A DNA stretch of 64,000 nt from an uncultured bacterium (GTDB lineage Bacteria > Planctomycetota > UBA8742 > UBA2392), in contig CALLQI010000003.1 of the NCBI GenBank assembly GCA_938014885.1, positions 124,001 through 188,000 of the forward strand, in the 5' to 3' direction. The notes beneath the pieces were generated by a model. That model had not been told where the DNA came from, made no database searches, and worked only from the letters and a program-made list of their open reading frames with translations. Shown piece by piece: positions 51,379 through 60,405 of the stretch (its first letter is position 1; each line of letters opens with the position of its first letter). The position numbers were made by a program, and so were the translations under genes.

Positions 51379-52360
51379 GGAAAGCCCTCAGTTCTTGCAG
51401 CAGCGCGTTAGCGCGGCCGTTGTCGATTCCAAGCGAGGCCTGGGATGCGGCCTCGCGTGGGTTGGCGGCGCGGCCAGCGACTATCAATGCGAGTGCGGCG
51501 TTCAGGACCACGGTGTCGCGGCACGGGCCGGCTTTGCCTGCAATGACGGACTCGATGATCGCTGCGTTGGCGGCCGCATCGCCGCCCGCGATTTCGCCGA
51601 TGCTGCAGGGTGCGAGGCCGAAGTCGGCGGCGTTGAAATCCATGGCGCGGATGGTGTCGGGCGTGATCTCGACGACGGTGAAGCGCCCGGCGGGCGTGGC
51701 TTCATCCAGGCCCGGTTCGCCGTGCACGACGAACGCGCGCTTGCGGCCGAGTCCTTGCAGCGCGCGGGCGACATCGGCAATGCGCTCGCGACTCGCGACG
51801 CCCACCAGCTGGAAGTCAGGCTGCGCCGGGTTTGCCAGCGGCCCGACAAGATTGAAGGCGGTGCGGATGCCCAGCGCGCGCCGCACCGCGCCGATGCGCT
51901 TCAAGGCAGGGTGATACGCGGGCGCAAACAGAAAGGCAAAGCGCGGGTGCAAGGCCGCACCCGGCGCGGTGAACGGGATGCCCAGCGCCTCAATCACGTC
52001 GGCACTGCCGCTGCGGCTGGTGACGCTGCGGTTGCCATGCTTCGCGACAGGCACGCCGCAGGCGGCCACCACCAGTGCGGCCGCCGTGCTGATGTTGAAA
52101 GTTCCCGCGCCGTCGCCGCCGGTGCCGCAGGTGTCGATGGCCCCGGGCAAGGCTTGCGGGCGCGCGGCGACGGCGTTGAGCAGCGCCCGGGTGAAGCCCA
52201 GCAGCTCTTCGCCCGTTTCCCCCTTGGTTCGCAATGCGGCCAGCACGCCGGCGATGTAGGCGTCGGGGGTTGACTCGTCAAGAAGCTGAGACACCAGCTC
52301 ACAAGCGGCGTCGGCGTCAAGGTGGTCGCAGTTGGCAAGGCGTTCGAGTGTTGTAGTCAT
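51371..52360 (-). CDS. trpD: Anthranilate phosphoribosyltransferase
   Basis: 329 aa. GTGGDGAGTFNIST (PRPP binding), KHGNRSVTSRSGSADVIEAL, and the magnesium-binding Asp-Glu pair region near 220 mark TrpD. Transfers phosphoribose to anthranilate. Not fused to TrpG. Starts 13 nt after trpG. Carries TTGACTCGTCAA at 52270. Confidence 0.95.
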   Translation of the reverse strand: MTTTLERLANCDHLDADAACELVSQLLDESTPDAYIAGVLAALRTKGETGEELLGFTRALLNAVAARPQALPGAIDTCGTGGDGAGTFNISTAAALVVAACGVPVAKHGNRSVTSRSGSADVIEALGIPFTAPGAALHPRFAFLFAPAYHPALKRIGAVRRALGIRTAFNLVGPLANPAQPDFQLVGVASRERIADVARALQGLGRKRAFVVHGEPGLDEATPAGRFTVVEITPDTIRAMDFNAADFGLAPCSIGEIAGGDAAANAAIIESVIAGKAGPCRDTVVLNAALALIVAGRAANPREAASQASLGIDNGRANALLQELRAFRG

Positions 52361-52373
52361 GGCTGACTCCGGT

Positions 52374-52946
52374 TCAGGCGCGCACGGCCAGTCGGTTGAC
52401 GAAATTCTGCAGCAGGCGCGGACCCTGCGGCGTCAGGATGCTTTCGGGGTGGAACTGCACGCCCTCCACGGGCAACTCGCGGTGACGCAGGCCCATGATT
52501 TCGCCTTCGCTGGTGTAGCTGGTGACCTCAAGGCATGCGGGCAGGCTTGACTCGTCAACAATCAGCGAGTGATAGCGCCCGACCTCGAACGGGTTGGGAA
52601 GGCCCGCGTACAGGCCGCTGCCGTCGTGATAGACGCGGCTGGTCTTGCCGTGCATCGGCCGCGCGGCCCGGATCACCGTGCCGCCAAAGGCCTGCGCGAT
52701 GGCCTGCTGCCCAAGGCACACGCCGAAGATCGGCTGCCGCCCGCCGTAGCGCGTGATGATCTCGAGTGTCTGCCCGGCGGATTCCGGCGCACCGGGGCCA
52801 GGGCTGATGACGATGGCCGAGCAGGCATCAATGTCAGAGGTGCTGACCTGATCGTTGTAACGCACAACCAGGTCAGCACCGAGCGCGCCCAGCGCCTGGT
52901 AGAGGTTGAAGGTGAAGGAATCGTAGTTGTCGATGAGCAGGATCAT
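52374..52946 (-). CDS. trpG: Anthranilate synthase glutamine amidotransferase subunit
   Basis: 190 aa. MILLIDNYDSFTFNLYQ, SPGPGAPESAG, nucleophile Cys77 in GVCLGQQAIA, and GVQFHPESILTPQG with the catalytic His-Glu pair. Supplies ammonia to TrpE. It may also serve as the PabA of folate synthesis if no other is present. Starts 33 nt after trpE; that spacer is heptamer array H. TTGACTCGTCAA at 52547 lies inside. Confidence 0.95.
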   Translation of the reverse strand: MILLIDNYDSFTFNLYQALGALGADLVVRYNDQVSTSDIDACSAIVISPGPGAPESAGQTLEIITRYGGRQPIFGVCLGQQAIAQAFGGTVIRAARPMHGKTSRVYHDGSGLYAGLPNPFEVGRYHSLIVDESSLPACLEVTSYTSEGEIMGLRHRELPVEGVQFHPESILTPQGPRLLQNFVNRLAVRA

Positions 52947-52953
52947 GTTGGCC

Positions 52954-52981
52954 GGTGGTTTGTGGTCGATGGTCGATGGTT
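52954..52981. repeat. Heptamer array H between trpE and trpG
   Basis: Four 7-bp units in register (GGTGGTT, TGTGGTC, GATGGTC, GATGGTT). It fills the only spacer of length in the trp operon and overlaps the trpE stop by two bases, so it is transcribed. Confidence 0.6.
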
Positions 52982-54305
52982 AGAGTTCATCCTTCGCGAA
53001 CTGCAGTGACTTCAGCAGCGCCTGCGCCTTGTTGCGGATTTCCTGGTACTCGCTGGCGGCCACACTGTCGGCGACGATCCCTGCGCCCGCGCGGGCCGAA
53101 TAGCGCCCGTTGTGCATCACGATGGTGCGGATCGTGATCGCCTGGTCGAAGTGCCCGCCCGCCGTGAAGTAGCCGACGCTGCCCGCGTAGAAGCCGCGCG
53201 CCTCAGGCTCAAGGTCGTGGATGATCTGCAGCGCGCGCACTTTCGGGGCGCCGCTTACGGTGCCCGCCGGGAACGCGCTTTCGAAGGCATCCAGCGCCGA
53301 CACGCCTTCACGCAGCTTGCCTGTCACGCGGCTGACCAGGTGCATCACGTGGCTGTAGCGCTCAATCACGCGCAGGTCGGGCACGCGCACGCTGCCGATT
53401 TCGGCCACGCGGCCGACATCATTGCGCGCGAGATCGACCAGCATATTGTGCTCGGCCAGTTCCTTCGCGTCGTTGGCGAGTTCGATTTCGAGCGACGCGT
53501 CTTCGTGCTCGTCGGCACCGCGCGGCCGCGTGCCGGCGATCGGCCGTATCGTGAGGCCGCCATCCTGCAGCTTGACCAGCGCCTCAGGGCTGCTGCCGAT
53601 GATCTGGTAGCCGCCGAAATCGAGGAAATAGAGGTAGGGCGACGGGTTCAGGTGCCGCAGCGCGCGATAGACCTGGTAGGGGTGCAAGTCGGTCTCGCCT
53701 TCGAATGCCAGCGACAGCACGACCTGGAAGATGTCGCCGGCGGCGATGTGCTCTTTGGCGGCGGCCACGCGGCGCGCGAACTCGGCCTCGGTGACCGTGG
53801 CCACGGGCGCGGTGAACGTCCCGCCGGTCGCAAGCGCGGGCAGCGGCAGGCTCATGCAGCCGCGCACTTCGGCCAGCAGGGCCCTGGCCGCATCGGGGCC
53901 GTCGGCATGATTGAGTGTGATGCGGCGGGCGGCATGGTCAAAGGTGACGACGGCGCGCGGCACCACAAAGGAAGCCAGCGGCAAACCGGTCTCGCGTGCG
54001 GCCAGCCCGGTGGGGGCGAACTGGTGAACGTTTTCGTAGGCGATGGCACCGACGAGGCCGTGTACCAGGTCGTGGCCGGCATCCTGCGCGGGCTTGAGCG
54101 AGGAGAGCGTTCGCTCAATCAGCCCGCGCAGGCTGCCTTGGCCGCGGTATTCAATGCGCTGCACGGGGTCGAGGCCGATGAACGAGTACCGGCCCACGTG
54201 TTCACCGTGGGTGACGCTTTCGAGAAGGAACGCGGGGCGAAGGTCGCGCAGCTTCAGGAAGAGGGACGTCGGCGTTTCAAGGTCAGCGATGGTTGAGGCG
54301 GTCAT
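52980..54305 (-). CDS. trpE: Anthranilate synthase component I
   Basis: 441 aa. LLES at 27-30 is the tryptophan feedback-binding motif; RYSFIGLDP follows. C-terminal chorismate-binding blocks: FQVVLSLAFEGE, YLYFLDFGGYQIIGSSPEAL, RPIAGTRPRG, DLARNDVGRVAEIGSV, AFPAGTVSGAPKVRALQII and GSVGYFTAGGHFDQAITIRT. Makes anthranilate from chorismate with TrpG. First structural gene of the operon, 18 nt downstream of the attenuator T-tract. Short for a TrpE (many are 480-520 aa) because the N-terminal region is trimmed. Confidence 0.95.
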   Translation of the reverse strand: MTASTIADLETPTSLFLKLRDLRPAFLLESVTHGEHVGRYSFIGLDPVQRIEYRGQGSLRGLIERTLSSLKPAQDAGHDLVHGLVGAIAYENVHQFAPTGLAARETGLPLASFVVPRAVVTFDHAARRITLNHADGPDAARALLAEVRGCMSLPLPALATGGTFTAPVATVTEAEFARRVAAAKEHIAAGDIFQVVLSLAFEGETDLHPYQVYRALRHLNPSPYLYFLDFGGYQIIGSSPEALVKLQDGGLTIRPIAGTRPRGADEHEDASLEIELANDAKELAEHNMLVDLARNDVGRVAEIGSVRVPDLRVIERYSHVMHLVSRVTGKLREGVSALDAFESAFPAGTVSGAPKVRALQIIHDLEPEARGFYAGSVGYFTAGGHFDQAITIRTIVMHNGRYSARAGAGIVADSVAASEYQEIRNKAQALLKSLQFAKDEL

Positions 54306-54323
54306 GGTTGGCTCAGTGTTCGT

Positions 54324-54359
54324 GAAAAAAGAAAAGCGCCCGGAGTGATCTCCGGGCGC
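54324..54359 (-). terminator. trp attenuator terminator
   Basis: GCGCCCGGAG (54336-54345) and CTCCGGGCGC (54350-54359), perfect 10-bp stem, 4-nt loop, followed on the minus strand by TTTTCTTTTTTC. The leader contains CTCCGGG (54399-54393), a copy of the stem's 3' arm, which can pair with the 5' arm and so prevent termination. Confidence 0.92.
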
Positions 54360-54380
54360 GGCGCGTGTTGCGATACAAAG

Positions 54381-54452
54381 CTACGCGCACATCCCGGAGG
54401 TGAAGTTCCACCACCAGGTAGCGCGCAGCAGGATGTTGTTCGTCCGCGTCAT
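54381..54452 (-). CDS. trpL: trp leader peptide with three consecutive Trp codons
   Basis: 23 codons plus TAG. Starts MTRTNNILLRAT; Trp codons 13, 14 and 15 (TGG three times, 54416-54408); ends NFTSGMCA. The antiterminator segment CTCCGGG lies in codons 18-20, just past the Trp codons, and the terminator 54324-54359 follows 21 nt after the stop. This is the classic ribosome-stalling attenuator layout: scarce charged tRNA-Trp stalls the ribosome at codons 13-15 and lets trpE-aroF be transcribed. The ATG lies 8 nt after a -10 box, so the leader mRNA should be almost leaderless. Confidence 0.92.
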   Translation of the reverse strand: MTRTNNILLRATWWWNFTSGMCA

Positions 54453-54460
54453 GGCGAAGG

Positions 54461-54489
54461 TAGATACGGATCAGCGGAAGAAAGGGCAA
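54461..54489 (-). promoter_or_regulatory. trp operon promoter
   Basis: Minus strand: TTGCCC (54489-54484), 17-bp spacer, TATCTA (54466-54461), then 8 nt to the trpL ATG. Same -10-to-ATG distance as at the cysC operon promoter. Confidence 0.7.
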
Positions 54490-54764
54490 ACGCCGAGCAC
54501 GAAAAGCGCAGAAAAAACCACGCAAAACCCATCAACCCTGATTGATCCAAACCTAAAGCGACCGCACGAAACACAGAACAAGAGCCCGAAGCAGCTTGCG
54601 TAGCATGCGAACCGCAGGCAGCGCACTGCGATGCCGAGGAACGAAGGGTAGACGAGCGAAGCGAAAGGCACGCCCATTTCTCCGGGGGCGAACTGCCGCG
54701 AAGAGGGCCGAGAAGGTTGACCTGCCATGGGGCCATGCCAACATTGCGGCCAAGGGAGATTGCC
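54490..54764. other. Gene-free divergent interval trp / ferritin
   Basis: Upstream regions of the trp operon (minus) and the bacterioferritin-like gene (plus). A-rich near 54500-54590. GGGAG at 54754 is the ribosome site of the plus-strand gene. No coding sequence, iron-box or clear repeat recognised. Confidence 0.5.
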
Positions 54765-55208
54765 ATGGACAAGAAGAAGGTCATCGCGACGTTGAACTCG
54801 ATTCTCGAGATGGAACTGGCGGGCGTGGTGCGCTACAGCCACTACTCGCTGATGATCTTCGGTTACTCGCGCATCCCCATCGTGGCATGGTTCCGCGGCG
54901 TGGCCTCGGAATCGCTGAACCACGCGAACCAGGCGGGCGAATACGTGACGGCACTCGGAGGGCACCCCAGCCTGAAGATCGGCAAGCTGCTCGAGACCGA
55001 AAAGCACAACATCGACGACATCCTGCGCGAAAGCATCGAGCACGAACAAATCGGCGTGGCCCTGTACCGCGATCTGCTGGCATTGGTCGAAGGCAAAGAC
55101 GTACGCCTCGAAGAATACGCCCGCACCATGATCATGGACGAAGAGAACCACATCAGCGAAATCGAAAAGATGCTACGCAAGCCCGGCGACCTGAAACCAG
55201 CCAGCTAA
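54765..55208 (+). CDS. Bacterioferritin-like protein
   Basis: 147 aa from ATG 54765 (GGGAGA upstream). Four-helix ferritin-like fold with the di-iron residues in order: Glu in SILEMELAGVVRYSHYS, SESLNHANQAGEY (E-x-x-x-H), SIEHEQIGVALYRDL and MDEENHISEIEKM (E-x-x-H). The spacing is that of bacterioferritin. A Met for heme binding cannot be assigned with certainty. It would store iron or protect against iron-driven oxidation, in keeping with the suf genes close by. Stand-alone. Confidence 0.8.
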   Translation: MDKKKVIATLNSILEMELAGVVRYSHYSLMIFGYSRIPIVAWFRGVASESLNHANQAGEYVTALGGHPSLKIGKLLETEKHNIDDILRESIEHEQIGVALYRDLLALVEGKDVRLEEYARTMIMDEENHISEIEKMLRKPGDLKPAS

Positions 55209-55244
55209 GCAGCTTCGCAGAGCCCCGGCGGCAGGCCGGGAATC

Positions 55245-55928
55245 TTAGCTGGACAACGCGTCGATGCTCGCCAGTGCCCTTGCCAGCAGTTCGGGCGGGA
55301 GCGCCACTGCCTGGAGCTGCTGCCTTCGGGAGGGTTCGCGCAGCCAGTTCTGGAAGCGCTCTTGGGCGGTTTCATCATCCCAAGAGCTGTGTTCCTTGTT
55401 GAGCACCTCATGTGCGAGTTGCTCGACACCGTGCGGACCCGCTTTGGCCCTGGAGTTCAAGTAGGGTCCCAGATCATCGCCGATGCTGGCGGCGGCTTTC
55501 AGGATGTCGCCGGCATCGTGGCCAATTCGGTTTTGCTGCGGCGACTTGAGTGCGGCGCGGAACCATGCGAGGAAGAAGTCCTCTATCGCCTCCTGCTCGC
55601 CTTCCGGCCAGGCCCACCAGCACAGTTCATTGAGCTTGCAGGCTTGGCGCCACGCCTCGGTCCCGATGTTCAGCGGGCGTTCGGTTGCCATCAGTTCAAA
55701 GATGCGGGGCAGGAAGTGGCGATAGTCGTTCACATCGCCCCAAGTCGTCGCTGCCTTGGCAGCAAACCGCACCAGGTTTTCATGCGGCAAGTCGTGCAAG
55801 TCGCCGTCCAGAATCAGTGCAGCCTCACTGCCCGTGACGCAACACATGCAGTAGTCCATGTACACGTTCAGCGGGTAGCGCGCGAACGTGGTGTACAGGT
55901 TCTGGATCGCTTGCTGCAGGTTGGGCAT
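55245..55928 (-). CDS. Hypothetical helical protein
   Basis: 227 aa. ATG 55928 preferred; an earlier in-frame start (56093) adds 55 residues of low-quality sequence. Not recognised. Visible: MPNLQQAIQNLYTTFARYPL, a Cys cluster YCMCCVTGSEAA (near 30-40) that could bind metal, a Trp-rich helix (NELCWWAWPEG), DFFLAWFRAALKSP, and a C-terminal WDDETAQERFQNWL. No signal peptide, so probably cytosolic. Convergent with the bacterioferritin gene, 36 nt away. Confidence 0.6.
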   Translation of the reverse strand: MPNLQQAIQNLYTTFARYPLNVYMDYCMCCVTGSEAALILDGDLHDLPHENLVRFAAKAATTWGDVNDYRHFLPRIFELMATERPLNIGTEAWRQACKLNELCWWAWPEGEQEAIEDFFLAWFRAALKSPQQNRIGHDAGDILKAAASIGDDLGPYLNSRAKAGPHGVEQLAHEVLNKEHSSWDDETAQERFQNWLREPSRRQQLQAVALPPELLARALASIDALSS

Positions 55929-56239
55929 GACGCATTGCTCCCCACCGTTAACCAACATGGGTTTCCTATAGCCCCGGGCCGGAAGGCCGGGGGGGGGGGC
56001 ACAATCCAAGGCGATCATCGCGCTGTCAAAACCCGCCGCGTCAGCGGTGGAGGGATCTGAGCGACATTCGAATCTGCACACGTGCCCCTCCATCGCTTAC
56101 GCGATGGGCTGTGATCTTGCGATGGGTGCTGCGTTTTCGGCATGTGCTGGAAGCGCGTGGGGACTGACCGGCGGGACGTCGATTCTACGAGTGCGCGCGC
56201 CTTTGGCGGGCGGCCTTGGCTTTTGGCCGGGGCTCTTAC
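55929..56239. other. Gene-free interval with GC hairpin and G-run
   Basis: Holds the 5' side of the hypothetical gene and the 3' side of sufE. A GGGCC/GGCCGGGG hairpin near 55974-55998 and a run of 11 Gs (55989-55999). No coding sequence seen. Confidence 0.5.
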
Positions 56240-56662
56240 TTACCGCTGCATGGCTTGGAAGACGGCTGCGTATAGCTTGATCTGCTTTACCATTGCGGCG
56301 AGGCCGTTGGCGCGGGTTTGGCTCAGGTTTCGGCCCAGGCCTATTTCGTTGATGAAGTCTGGGGGCGTGGCGGTTGCTTCGATCGGGGTGGCGCCGTCGT
56401 ACACCTTGAACAGCAGCGCGATCAGGCCTCTTACGATCATGGCGTCGCTGTCGCCTTGCAGCGCCATGCGGCCTTCCTTCATCGCCGCGTGCAGCCACAC
56501 TGTGCTTTGGCAGCCCTTCACTTTGTTCTTGTCCGTCTTGTGCGCGTCTTCCATGGCCGGCAGTGTGCGGCCGTACTCGATGATGCGGCGGTACCGCTCT
56601 TCCCAGTCGGCTATGGCGTTGAACTCGTCAATCACTGCTTGTTGGCGCTCTGCAATCGTCAT
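56240..56662 (-). CDS. sufE: Cysteine desulfuration protein SufE
   Basis: 140 aa from ATG 56662. Acceptor Cys51 in KVKGCQSTVWL, preceded by RIIEYGRTLP and followed by GDSDAMIVRGLIALL and NGLAAMVKQI, the standard SufE order. Takes persulfide sulfur from SufS and passes it to the SufBCD scaffold. Divergent from sufB with 170 bp between, which holds a tandem repeat and an IscR-like site. The family is usually inside the suf operon; here it is outside and opposite. Confidence 0.93.
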   Translation of the reverse strand: MTIAERQQAVIDEFNAIADWEERYRRIIEYGRTLPAMEDAHKTDKNKVKGCQSTVWLHAAMKEGRMALQGDSDAMIVRGLIALLFKVYDGATPIEATATPPDFINEIGLGRNLSQTRANGLAAMVKQIKLYAAVFQAMQR

Positions 56663-56698
56663 GTTTCTGCCCGTAGTATCTGCCCCAGCATCTACTAT

Positions 56699-56744
56699 TA
56701 AGGGGCCAAGGCAAGTAAGCCTAAGGGGCCAAGGCAAGTAAGCC
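56699..56744. repeat. Perfect tandem 23-bp duplication between sufE and sufB
   Basis: Two identical copies, 56699-56721 and 56722-56744, of a 23-bp sequence starting TAAGGGGCCAAGGCAAGTAA. Intergenic, upstream of both divergent genes. Confidence 0.9.
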
Positions 56745-56785
56745 GCCTGCCCCGCCCCTTGCCGCATTGGGGGTGGGGGCTATTG

Positions 56786-56802
56786 TGGACCAAAGTAGTC
56801 CA
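56786..56802 (+). promoter_or_regulatory. Candidate Rrf2/IscR-type operator before sufB
   Basis: TGGACCAAAGTAGTCCA, an inverted repeat. The inner GACCAAAGTAGTC (56788-56800) matches 11 of 13 positions of the E. coli IscR type 1 core GACTRWWWYAGTC. It lies 31 bp before the sufB start, next to AT-rich AAAATA. No regulator gene is in the window. Confidence 0.5.
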
Positions 56803-56832
56803 AAATACACCGGGCGAACGGCAGGAGCCGCC

Positions 56833-58287
<1,455 letters not shown>

Positions 58288-58304
58288 TGCGTTCTGTGCC
58301 CCGG

Positions 58305-58332
58305 CAACTGACAACTGACAACTGAGAACCGA
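58305..58332. repeat. Heptamer array G between sufB and sufC
   Basis: CAACTGA three times (58305-58325) plus GAACCGA, in register. It sits in the 55-bp sufB-sufC spacer, just upstream of the sufC start, so it is transcribed and could influence sufC translation. Confidence 0.7.
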
Positions 58333-58342
58333 AGTCCAAACC

Positions 58343-59101
58343 ATGACGCAACCACTTCTGCAGATTACCGACCTCCACGTTTCCATTGGCGAAACCGAGA
58401 TCATTCATGGCCTGTCGCTTACCGTGAACGCCGGTGAGGTCCATGCGATCATGGGCACCAATGGCTCGGGCAAGAGTACGCTCACCAAGGCCATTGCCGG
58501 CCACCCGGATTACACGATCACAAGCGGCGACATTCTGCTCAACGGCCGCAGCATCCTGGCTGACGAGCCGGAAGATCGCGCGCGCGCGGGGATCTTTCTG
58601 GCGTTCCAGTACCCCGTCGAAATCCCCGGCGTCAGCAACATGTACTTCCTGCGCACGGCCCTGAACGCGCAGCGCAAAGCCCACGGCAAGCCTGAAGTCA
58701 GCGGTGCCGACTTCCTGACCATGGTCAAGGAAAAAGCGCGGCTGATGGACATCGACAGTGGCCTGCTGAACCGCAGCATTAACGAGGGCTTCTCGGGCGG
58801 CGAAAAGAAGCGCAACGAGATTCTGCAGCTCGCGGTGCTTGAGCCCGCGATGGCGATCCTGGACGAAACCGACAGCGGCCTCGACATCGACGCCCTCAAA
58901 ACCGTGGCCGATGGCGTGAACGCGCTGCGCGGCCCATCGCGCGGCTTCCTGCTAGTGACTCACTACCAGCGCCTGCTGAATCACATCCAGCCCGACGTGG
59001 TGCACGTGCTGCTGGACGGCCGCATCGTGAAGTCCGGCGGCAAGGAACTCGCGCTTGAGCTGGAAGAAAAGGGCTACAGCTGGCTGGAACAGGCCCTTTA
59101 G
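58343..59101 (+). CDS. sufC: Fe-S cluster assembly ATPase SufC
   Basis: 252 aa. Walker A GTNGSGKS (38-45), FLAFQYPVEIPGVSN (SufC-specific Q-loop), signature FSGGEKKRNE near 150, Walker B LAILDETDSGLDIDALK and VTHYQRLLNHIQPD. ATP hydrolysis changes the SufBD arrangement during cluster assembly. Ends 11 nt before sufD. The start could lie a few codons away, but ATG 58343 fits the family. Confidence 0.96.
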   Translation: MTQPLLQITDLHVSIGETEIIHGLSLTVNAGEVHAIMGTNGSGKSTLTKAIAGHPDYTITSGDILLNGRSILADEPEDRARAGIFLAFQYPVEIPGVSNMYFLRTALNAQRKAHGKPEVSGADFLTMVKEKARLMDIDSGLLNRSINEGFSGGEKKRNEILQLAVLEPAMAILDETDSGLDIDALKTVADGVNALRGPSRGFLLVTHYQRLLNHIQPDVVHVLLDGRIVKSGGKELALELEEKGYSWLEQAL

Positions 59102-59112
59102 CGAAAGACACC

Positions 59113-60399
59113 ATGCCGACCCAGACCACCAATTCGCTGTTGAATGCGCTGGCCCACGATGCCTCGAGCGAGCCCGCGTGGTTGCGCGACTTCCGCGCCG
59201 AGCACCAGAAGCTGTTCGATGAAACCGGCATCCCCACGCAGCGCCACGAAGCATTCAAGTACACCAACTTCCGGCCACTGCATGAGCAGGCATTTCAGCC
59301 TGCGGCCGCCGTTGAAATCACCGAGGCTGACCTCAAGCCATACTTGATCGGCGACGATGACCTGCGGCTGGTATTCGTGAACGGGCACTTCAGCGACACG
59401 CTTTCGCGCCTGCCGCGTGTGCCCGACGCGCTGCTGATTGAGCCGCTGGGCCGCATCATCCACAGCACTGAGCCCATCGCCACGAAGCTCGGTGCCGTCG
59501 TCGAGCCAAGCCCTTTCGGCGCGCTGAATGCCGCAACCTTCCGCGAAGGCCTGTACGTTCACGCGGCCAAGGCGCTGACATCCGACAGGCCGCTGCACGT
59601 GCTGTTCGTGACCACCGGCGGCCACGCGATTGCATCGCGCCTGCTGATGTCGTGCGGCGAAGCCACCGACCTTCGCCTAATCGAAAGCCACATCGGGCTT
59701 GGCGACGCGCCGCGCTTCGTGACGCACACCAGCGAGTTCATTCTCGCGCGCAGCGCCAAGCTGCGCCACGTGCGACTGCTGCGCGAAACAGACGCAAGCT
59801 GGCACGTCGCGCAGACGGCCGCCAAGCTTGACCGCGACGCATCCTACACTCACCAGGGCGTGGCGCTGGGGGCGCGCGTGGCCCGCCACGAAATCACCGC
59901 ACTGCTCAATGGCGAGGGCGCCCACGCGACCCTGCAAGGCCTGACCATGGCGGCCGGCACGCAGCATGTGGACCACCACATCACGGTAGATCACCTGCGG
60001 CCGCACTGCACCAGCAACCAGCTTTTCCGCAGTGTCGCTGACGACCGCTCACACGCGACCTTCACCGGCAAAGTGATCGTGAGGCCGGGAGCAATCGGCA
60101 CCGACGCCAAGCAGCAGAACAACAACCTGCTGCTGAGTGATGACGCGAAAGTGGACACGCGGCCGCAACTCGAGATCTACGCCGACGACGTGAAGTGCAG
60201 TCACGGCGCCACTAGCGGGCAACTGGACGCCAACGCGCTGTTCTTTCTCAGAAGCCGCGGCCTGGATGTAAAGCAAGCCCGGGGCGTGCTGACCTACGCT
60301 TTCGCCAACGACCTGGTCGAGCACATCGGCATAGAACCCGCCCGGCACCACATGCAGCAGGTAATGCACCAGAAATTCCACGGCCTGCTGGGGGAATGA
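59113..60399 (+). CDS. sufD: Fe-S cluster assembly protein SufD
   Basis: 428 aa. N-terminal HEAFKYTNFRPLHEQAF, middle LRHVRLLRETDASWHVAQTA, and the C-terminal Suf beta-helix: THQGVALGARVARHEITALL, QHVDHHITVDHLRPHCTSNQ, SHATFTGKVIVRPGA, DDVKCSHGATSGQLD, FFLRSRGLDVKQARGVLTYA. Pairs with SufB. The stop lies 7 bp before the inverted repeat that bounds the GxxExxY element. Confidence 0.94.
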   Translation: MPTQTTNSLLNALAHDASSEPAWLRDFRAEHQKLFDETGIPTQRHEAFKYTNFRPLHEQAFQPAAAVEITEADLKPYLIGDDDLRLVFVNGHFSDTLSRLPRVPDALLIEPLGRIIHSTEPIATKLGAVVEPSPFGALNAATFREGLYVHAAKALTSDRPLHVLFVTTGGHAIASRLLMSCGEATDLRLIESHIGLGDAPRFVTHTSEFILARSAKLRHVRLLRETDASWHVAQTAAKLDRDASYTHQGVALGARVARHEITALLNGEGAHATLQGLTMAAGTQHVDHHITVDHLRPHCTSNQLFRSVADDRSHATFTGKVIVRPGAIGTDAKQQNNNLLLSDDAKVDTRPQLEIYADDVKCSHGATSGQLDANALFFLRSRGLDVKQARGVLTYAFANDLVEHIGIEPARHHMQQVMHQKFHGLLGE

Positions 60400-60405
60400 T
60401 TTGTT

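Noticed and set aside
55989..55999. G11 run as a phase-variation tract
   Set aside because: It lies outside any reading frame I can support and is not clearly in a promoter.
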